Assembly (NCBI GenBank): GCA_028274885.1
Contig: JAQCMX010000209.1
Coordinates: 1 to 24,904, forward strand
Length of the DNA: 24,904 bases
From: Haloarculaceae archaeon
GTDB taxonomy: Archaea; Halobacteriota; Halobacteria; Halobacteriales; Haloarculaceae
Direction: 5' to 3'
The translations under genes and the position numbers were made by a program. Positions 17,001 to 22,029 of the stretch are shown one piece after another (position 1 is the first letter of the stretch; every line of letters begins with the position of its first letter). The notes under the pieces were generated by a model. It searched no databases, was not told the DNA's origin, and saw only the letters and a list, made by a program, of their open reading frames with translations.

Positions 17001-17830
17001 ACGTCGACCGTTCGGAAGCCGACATCCCCCTCGAACCGTTGTGGCTCGAGTTCCCGAGCCAGATACTCGAAGTCACCCTTTCGGGCGCTGGTAAACTCCC
17101 AGTGATGATAGACCGGTAACTTGACCTCCTCGTCGGCCCCCCAGGCGAAGTTCATCGTGCTCCGGTCGCCCTGGTAGGGCTCGAGACCGAGGCCGGCCCG
17201 CCGACCGGGTTCGAACGTCGGCACGACGCAGGCCCGGTACTGTGTTTTGGGGTCGAGATTCCGCGGGCAGATGAGTCGCGCGACCGTCTTCGTCGAGCGT
17301 TTCTGGAACTCGCTGCGGGCGTTTGCGTCGCCGGTGAGCTGTGCGTGGGCCCATGCCCACGATTCTGTGGGGTCTGGCAACTGGTCGGTCGACGTCTCAA
17401 GCGCCGGGAGCGGCCCCGTCCCCGAGGGCTCTACGGCCGTCTGGTCTCGCTCGACGACGACCAGACAGAGCCAGGGATGGTTGCGACCCTGGTCGTCGGC
17501 CCGTTCCGGGCTGAACTGCCACGGCAGCCTGGGGTTGTCGAACTCGACGATAGGGAAGTAGTTCGGGGGGAACTCGGTCGTGGACGGCTCCGGCTCCATG
17601 CGCACGATCTGATCCACATCAAGCGCCGTCACATCACCGGGACCGTAGATGCTCAGCGTGTTCGTCACCTCCGTCGTCTGTGGGCCGTCGGGCCCTTTGC
17701 CTTTCACGGACAGCGTAACCTTCGCCTCGCCGCCGCCGGGAACGCTATCTACACCGGTCTCGAACGTTTCGTCCGGTCGGTACCCCTCTCTTACCGTTGG
17801 AAACAGTCTGTAGTTGGTCTGCTCGCTCAT
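14093..17830 (-). CDS. Gene C: uncharacterised giant-operon protein, 1245 aa
   Basis: The N-terminal third has the blocks FPPNYFPIVEFDNPRLPW (about residues 85-102), HPWLCLVVVE (about 115-124), ESWAWAHAQL (about 154-163) and YRACVVPTFEPGRRAGLG (about 196-213). The C-terminal third has ELRWRRYPTDRRGTYFRRFW (about 916-935), VLLIKGELLRRYPNTDVF (about 976-993), PDIVFFGFDITPDEA (about 1044-1058), GWFFVLQEPPAETRFGLD (about 1078-1095), and a final TWGYNSAHMARFTWQLPVRV. I recognise this combination from large bacterial proteins of unknown function. Between the thirds lie a Pro/Gly/Thr-rich linker and a helical, probably coiled-coil stretch (about 593-723, with LLDSVETHVDTAESALSDLE and LQSLQRAQRTLEDAIARATA), which may be an added oligomerisation segment. 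There is no signal peptide or membrane helix. The ATG at 17830 overlaps the gene B stop as ATGA, and GGAGG lies 6 bases upstream. The frame is intact. Confidence 0.92.
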   Translation of the reverse strand: MSEQTNYRLFPTVREGYRPDETFETGVDSVPGGGEAKVTLSVKGKGPDGPQTTEVTNTLSIYGPGDVTALDVDQIVRMEPEPSTTEFPPNYFPIVEFDNPRLPWQFSPERADDQGRNHPWLCLVVVERDQTAVEPSGTGPLPALETSTDQLPDPTESWAWAHAQLTGDANARSEFQKRSTKTVARLICPRNLDPKTQYRACVVPTFEPGRRAGLGLEPYQGDRSTMNFAWGADEEVKLPVYHHWEFTSARKGDFEYLARELEPQRFEGDVGFRTVDVTNPGPEKLQPAAGADTKAGTVGLGGALKAINVQPDGYDETLQTRLRELLNKPSTVEWEADYGAVGPPLYGQYHAGVPLLEPEDPWRGMEDYYYPLWFNQLNRDPRHRIAAGYGTRVIQHNQEQLMKIAWEEFGEIQETNRKLKRAQLAERIQERKYESIKSLSTGTLLGLTQPIHGELLDEETGETVYKKRVETDIPAGLTSPSFRRITRPGGPLARRAGVSIDTTEFVTRLETGRTPRQTDGLGTTEDITPNGAKEPSKPAEGDLPTETEAVGMTDTFRPSPGGKRAGNGTSGPAKPGSMEPQSGSLPDQPAPDEHPGIGRVRTLLDSVETHVDTAESALSDLEAGVTRDDVQSLRSAIEESPTVEQRCVSIRTDTFASLTRALSKLLAEEPEDLPAGMDRSEGNRQLQSLQRAQRTLEDAIARATAQIQDELKIRKGNQARDGQGGGPRPMSENRALGRALDEATDAIVTLRSTTGEIRAAVDPTQTQTLSSGPIEMGGDGAITTTSDVEMTETDMEAAEVDVSPTIGQSSPAEIDVPDMESLRETTLSGIDPSQRLHTHLESVLDIPNLTEREDPVEEVLAAPTFNDFTYRLLATLNQEYFLPGAGDIPKNSMGVLQTNPEFIEAFMAGLNHEMARELRWRRYPTDRRGTYFRRFWDRRGNPNVDTDDPDEMADINPMHNWDKNALGDNSPGDDEAQVVLLIKGELLRRYPNTDVFAAKAEADKGDRVPALPGTHVTRELAEGEASHPDVDPKELKYPVFRGRLEPDIVFFGFDITPDEALYDPYHLDETDKTPDDHPNEGWFFVLQEPPAETRFGLDIGTEDDVGETPPGITTDGGATVTATKTEVSEGVEHGLNAVSWAHLVEDGSPNDVTHVDVNGSRPGKEDWSVEPKTTYVPSDSATSHTYNDIDAATWGYNSAHMARFTWQLPVRVSIHADDMIKEDTARKWREKNSFSVRYLSQGDAR
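14102..14109 (-). promoter_or_regulatory. Shine-Dalgarno sequence of gene D
   Basis: AGGGTGAT on the minus strand lies 5 bases before the ATG at 14096, inside the last codons of gene C. With the ATGA overlap it supports this start and translational coupling of genes C and D. Confidence 0.5.
15660..16050 (-). other. Predicted coiled-coil segment of gene C
   Basis: Residues about 593-723 of the 1245-aa protein show heptad-like spacing of Leu, Val, Ala and Ile with few Pro or Gly (for example VRTLLDSVETHVDTAESAL and LEDAIARATAQIQDELKIRK). It is framed by flexible Pro/Gly/Thr-rich sequence and separates the two conserved thirds of the protein. A role in self-association or docking to a neighbour is inference. 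Confidence 0.5.
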
Positions 17831-20800
17831 TGATTGCCTCCGAAGTACTGCTGGCCCGTCCCGGCCAGCGTAACTGTCATTTCGTTGCCCGCTGTCTTCG
17901 TCGGTCGTGACGACTCCGACGCGGGGTCAGAGCCGTCAGTTCCGTTAGTTCGGGCCTTTCCTGCCTCGACGATCTGGAGCTGTTTCGCCCGGTATGGGTT
18001 GTTTTCGGCAAACGCCGAGAGTCCACGCCGGGCCTCCTCCTTCGATGTCGGTTGCTGGTCAAGGGTGGGGATGTCCACGCGCTTTAGGGTCTTTTTGCTT
18101 GCCACGACGTAGTCGCTCTCGCCGGTCGAAAGCGAGGTGGAAAGCCCCCCTTCCTCCGGTGTCATACCCCCTCTGAGGACCTGTTCGGACCCGCCGTCGC
18201 TCCCCTCCCCGGTCGAACCCTTGACCGTAGCCGGGACACCCGAAAGTTGCTGTCTGATTGCCCGCATCTCCGTCTCTTCCGGGCGGAACTGCTCGGCACC
18301 GCTTGTTCGGAGCGGGGAGTTGGCGACCGCCGAGACATCCGACAGCGCGTCTGTCACGTCCGGGGGGATCGTGGAGATCGGATCTTTGCCCTGTGCGGCG
18401 AAGCTACCGAGATCAGCCAGTGGCTTCCCGCGATTATCGTATGTCTTGTCGACGATCGACGACTCAAAGCCCAGCCGCGCCGTGCGGACGTTCCCCGCGG
18501 TGTCGTCGCCGACGTATATCCCCTCGTGTTCCATCCGCTGTCCCGCGACTTCGGACTGGAACGGTGGGCTGTCGAGTTTCTCCTGCTCGCCCATCTTCCG
18601 GAACTGCGCCGGTGCGAACTGTTCGTTTGTCTTTGCACCCATATCGAGTGCGGCGCCGCCGGCCACCGACGCGCTCTCGATGGCGAACTCGGTCAGACCG
18701 GTCGGCCGCGCGTTGCCGTACTTTTCGAGCTTGAACTCCAGGGGGACGACCGTCTGGCGCACACCGATCTCCGCCAGCGGGTGGGCCAGGACCGTCCCCT
18801 CGCCACCCTCCGGTTCGCGCGTTGTCACCATCGTGTTTGCCGGGCTGGGGCGGCCAGCCGACCAGTTTTTGTTCTTGCCGAGCGCATCGGTCAGTTCCGG
18901 CATGATCTTCGCCGGCGGCAGCTTCTCGTCCTCGGAGTCCGAGCCAAGCGTGACGTCCACGTGGACCGTCACCGTGATGAACAGGATATCGATTTTCAGC
19001 TTCCCGGTGATCTCGAACGGGCTCGGACCTTTCAGCGTGCCGTCCAGTGACAGTGACAATCCTTTGCCTTTGATCGTCACAGACAGCGAGGCGTGGAAGT
19101 CGATTATGAACCCGAACGGGTCGAATTTGATCAGGGTGTCGAACTGGAGTTTCCCTTTCACCTTCGCCGGGCCAGCCGAAGCCCGCAGCTTCACGCCCGC
19201 GCCCGCCTGAACGGTGTTCGAGGTCAGCGCGAAGTAGCCGTAGAACTCGATGCTCGGGTTGCCACTCGGCGGCCCGAGGGAGGCGCGCACGCGGCGAAGT
19301 TCCGGGAAGTCACCCGGCTTGGGAAAGCGCGGATTGAACCCGCCGACGGAGAGAACGAACCGCGGATTGCTCCCCCAACTCGACCGCAGGGCCATGTCCC
19401 CGCTGAGCGACCACGCAAGCACGCGGGAGTCGTACAGCGAGGCATCGATCGCCAGGCTCTGATTCGGCGGATCCAACTCCCCCCGCACCGCGAGGTTGAG
19501 TTCTATCAGCGCGGCCTTCTCGTCGGGCAAGGCGGCGCTCAGCCGCCCGAGCAGGATGATCCGCCAGGTCGGCACCTCAAGGATGACGCCGACGTCCGCG
19601 GTGATCAGTGTCGGTGTCCCCCAGCCCAGCCGGACGATGGGGCCGAAAACGTGGGTGCCGCCACGCGGCGGGAAGATCGTCCGAAGATCGCTGATGATCC
19701 GGTCGCTGTTGGCGACAGGGTTTTCCGGGAACAGGATCGAGTCCATCGAGCCCTCGCGGACGGCGTCGGCGAGCGGGTCGGACTTCACCGTCCGGTTCAC
19801 CCCGACAAGTCCGCCGACGCCGTTGAGCGTAAAGCCCATTCCCAACTGGACCGGTGGGAACTCCCCGGAGATGATCAACAAAAGCGAGAAGCCGTCGTCG
19901 CCGCCGGGCAGGTCCGTCGTCAGCAGACCGACGACGTTGATGGTGATGTCCTGAACCTTGAGCTGGAGAACGCCGGCGTACCGGTCGTTGTCGGGGTCGA
20001 ACCGGAGATAGCCGCCGCCGCTGACCGCACCGGCGTCGATGGAGAGACCGACGCCTTCCGGGGGCTTGAAGCCGATATCGACCTGCGCCGGTCCGACGTT
20101 GCCGCCATCTTTCGGGAAGGACATGTCGGCTTCAACCCCGATCCGGCGGACCGTCGCCGTGAACGGTCCGAGTTCGGCCGAGCCCGAAATCGCTCCCTGG
20201 ACCGTGATCGTCCCCTGCCTGAGATCGACATCCGCCCTGCCCTCGGGGAACTCGGCTCCTGACTGGCTGCCGCCCCGACCTCCACCGCTACCAGAGCCAC
20301 TGGTTCCGGCGGTGGACGGTCCACTCGGACTGGTTGTGTTCGAGGAACCACCGGCCGCCAGGCCTCCACCACCGCCTCCGCTTTCGCTGTCGCCGGGTTC
20401 GAGCGCGCCGTATACTTCTTCGAGCGTGAGCGGTCCGATCTGTTTTCCGGACGGGATCGCCATCTCGAGCGACCCGCCACGTTCGAAAAAGAATCCGGTG
20501 TCCGAGGCCCAACCGACCGTCGCGTCGAAGTCATAGCCGATCCCCTGGGGCATCAGCTTCTCCAGAAACGGCCCCTCGGGGGTGACGTGAATGTGGCCGC
20601 GGGCCGGGACTGTGACCACCACCACGACCTCCTCGTCCTCGTATTCGATAGTGATTTCGGCCTCGAAGTAACTGACGCCGATGCCGGTGTCCTGGGGGTC
20701 GCCGATGATCGGGGTCAGATCGTCACCCTCGCACTCGTATGTGATACTTGCCTCGCCGCGGGCTTCGTCCTTGACCGTACCCGTGCTCACGTCGAACAGT

Positions 20801-22029
20801 TCGGGTACCGTGTTGCCGCCGGGGTCTGGGACCAGTTTGACTGCCCACGAAGCCTGTCCGCTGAACTGTGCGTTGAACGTCCAGCACTCGTCGAGTTTCT
20901 CGGTGACACTACCGCTGGTGTTGCCGTAGGGCTTGATAATCAGTCCCGGGAGTCCGCCCTTACCCGGCACTGGGATCAGCATGATCCCTGCCTCGCCTGC
21001 CCCGCCGGAATCGGCAATCGAGAGCATATTGACCGCAAGCTGTCGGTCCTGTAGCACCTGCGTCGGCTGGCCGATTGGGAGCCGTTCCCGGAGGTCCTGC
21101 TCGTCGGGCACCGTCCCGAGTTCGTCTTTCAACTCCTGTTTTGCCTCCTGTTCGAGTATCCGAGCGGCCCTTTTTGCAACCTTCTCGAGTACCTCCTCGT
21201 GGTTGGGAACCTGTCCCTGCGCGACGTCCGTGGCGACATCGGAGGCGATGTCCGTGGCCATCTGCTCGAGTTTCTCCTCGACCTTGCGGGGGACATCGAC
21301 GTCGGTGAACAGTTGTTCAAGCAGGTCCCGAGCGACATCCTCCGCGACCGACTCGACATCTGGCATCTGCGGCAGGTTCTGGCCCGTCGCCCGTGCGAAG
21401 GTGCTCCCGAATCCGAACTGGTCGACAAGCCCCTTGAGGTAAAATAACACCACGAAGGGCTCGAACTCCTCGGTCCCCCACGAGAAGATATCGTCGACGT
21501 ACGCCTGTGGGTCCGAAAAGACGTTCCCGAACGCCGAGAGATCCAGATCTCCGGCGTCGCCGGGCCCCGCTATCCTGATGACGCCAACCAGCGAAAGCAG
21601 GGAGTGAATCCCCGGATAGTTCTCGTAGAGGTAGACGATCAGCAGGTAATCGAGGACGAGCTCGCCGACTTGCTCGATGTCGGGATCTTCGACCTCGATA
21701 TCGCTGAGGTCGGCGATGACCTGTGTGACCTGTTTTATGCTCTTGAAAACGTCGTCGAGTTTGCTCAACTCCGGATAGGAGTCGTTTTGAATCGGCTCGA
21801 TGAGTTCTGTCTCGATCGTGGACCACGGATCTGCGAGGCGTTCCAGTTCCGACTTGATCGCGTCGTGGTTGGATCCGATTGCGCCTTGATTCAGTCCCAT
21901 GTCCTCGAGCAGATACTCGATTTCGTCCTCGTTGCCCTGAACCACCGCTTCGCCGATAGGCTCGAACACATGGGCGATCTCTCTGAGGATAATCTGGGTG
22001 GTATTCAACTCTTCCGAGTCGGAGCTCAT
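17827..22029 (-). CDS. Gene B: DUF6603-like protein, 1400 aa
   Basis: The N-terminal region (about residues 1-310) is mostly helical, with a hydrophobic stretch around LVLDYLLIVYLYENYPGIHS (about 123-142) and a probable coiled coil (about 225-305). Next comes a beta-rich part, then a Gly/Ser/Thr linker (about 545-591). Residues about 700-1030 carry the strongest signature: LNGVGGLVGVNRT, DSILFPENPVANSDRIISDL, FPPRGGTHVFGPIVRLGWGT, ILEVPTWRIILLGRLSAALP, and LSGDMALR through GGFNPRFPKP. This matches, from memory, the bacterial DUF6603 domain, of unknown function. A later block, AEIGVRQTVVPLEFKLEKYG, is also familiar from such proteins. No Sec or Tat signal is seen, and the beta-rich core may be amphipathic. 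The ATG at 22029 overlaps the PKD gene stop as ATGA, with GGAGGG 9 bases upstream. The frame is complete. Confidence 0.9.
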   Translation of the reverse strand: MSSDSEELNTTQIILREIAHVFEPIGEAVVQGNEDEIEYLLEDMGLNQGAIGSNHDAIKSELERLADPWSTIETELIEPIQNDSYPELSKLDDVFKSIKQVTQVIADLSDIEVEDPDIEQVGELVLDYLLIVYLYENYPGIHSLLSLVGVIRIAGPGDAGDLDLSAFGNVFSDPQAYVDDIFSWGTEEFEPFVVLFYLKGLVDQFGFGSTFARATGQNLPQMPDVESVAEDVARDLLEQLFTDVDVPRKVEEKLEQMATDIASDVATDVAQGQVPNHEEVLEKVAKRAARILEQEAKQELKDELGTVPDEQDLRERLPIGQPTQVLQDRQLAVNMLSIADSGGAGEAGIMLIPVPGKGGLPGLIIKPYGNTSGSVTEKLDECWTFNAQFSGQASWAVKLVPDPGGNTVPELFDVSTGTVKDEARGEASITYECEGDDLTPIIGDPQDTGIGVSYFEAEITIEYEDEEVVVVVTVPARGHIHVTPEGPFLEKLMPQGIGYDFDATVGWASDTGFFFERGGSLEMAIPSGKQIGPLTLEEVYGALEPGDSESGGGGGGLAAGGSSNTTSPSGPSTAGTSGSGSGGGRGGSQSGAEFPEGRADVDLRQGTITVQGAISGSAELGPFTATVRRIGVEADMSFPKDGGNVGPAQVDIGFKPPEGVGLSIDAGAVSGGGYLRFDPDNDRYAGVLQLKVQDITINVVGLLTTDLPGGDDGFSLLLIISGEFPPVQLGMGFTLNGVGGLVGVNRTVKSDPLADAVREGSMDSILFPENPVANSDRIISDLRTIFPPRGGTHVFGPIVRLGWGTPTLITADVGVILEVPTWRIILLGRLSAALPDEKAALIELNLAVRGELDPPNQSLAIDASLYDSRVLAWSLSGDMALRSSWGSNPRFVLSVGGFNPRFPKPGDFPELRRVRASLGPPSGNPSIEFYGYFALTSNTVQAGAGVKLRASAGPAKVKGKLQFDTLIKFDPFGFIIDFHASLSVTIKGKGLSLSLDGTLKGPSPFEITGKLKIDILFITVTVHVDVTLGSDSEDEKLPPAKIMPELTDALGKNKNWSAGRPSPANTMVTTREPEGGEGTVLAHPLAEIGVRQTVVPLEFKLEKYGNARPTGLTEFAIESASVAGGAALDMGAKTNEQFAPAQFRKMGEQEKLDSPPFQSEVAGQRMEHEGIYVGDDTAGNVRTARLGFESSIVDKTYDNRGKPLADLGSFAAQGKDPISTIPPDVTDALSDVSAVANSPLRTSGAEQFRPEETEMRAIRQQLSGVPATVKGSTGEGSDGGSEQVLRGGMTPEEGGLSTSLSTGESDYVVASKKTLKRVDIPTLDQQPTSKEEARRGLSAFAENNPYRAKQLQIVEAGKARTNGTDGSDPASESSRPTKTAGNEMTVTLAGTGQQYFGGNQ
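17837..17841 (-). promoter_or_regulatory. Shine-Dalgarno sequence of gene C
   Basis: GGAGG on the minus strand, 6 bases before the ATG at 17830, lies within the end of gene B. It is a near-ideal haloarchaeal ribosome-binding site and fixes the gene C start within the ATGA overlap. Confidence 0.6.
18945..19930 (-). other. DUF6603-like domain of gene B
   Basis: Residues about 700-1030 alternate short hydrophobic beta strands with turns rich in Gly, Asp and Asn. Conserved-looking anchors are GVGGLVGVNRT, the SILFPENPVANS segment, HVFGPIVRLGWGTP, the LGRLSAALPDEKAALIELNL stretch, and GYFALTSNTVQAGAGVKL. The repeated strand-turn-strand pattern could form a beta-barrel or a long beta-sheet. The family name is recalled by pattern; a profile search would settle it. 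Confidence 0.7.
20255..20395 (-). repeat. Gly/Ser/Thr-rich linker in gene B
   Basis: Residues about 545-591 are almost entirely Gly, Ser, Thr, Ala and Pro, including six consecutive glycines. It separates the N-terminal part of the protein from the DUF6603-like half and is best read as a flexible hinge. Confidence 0.7.
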
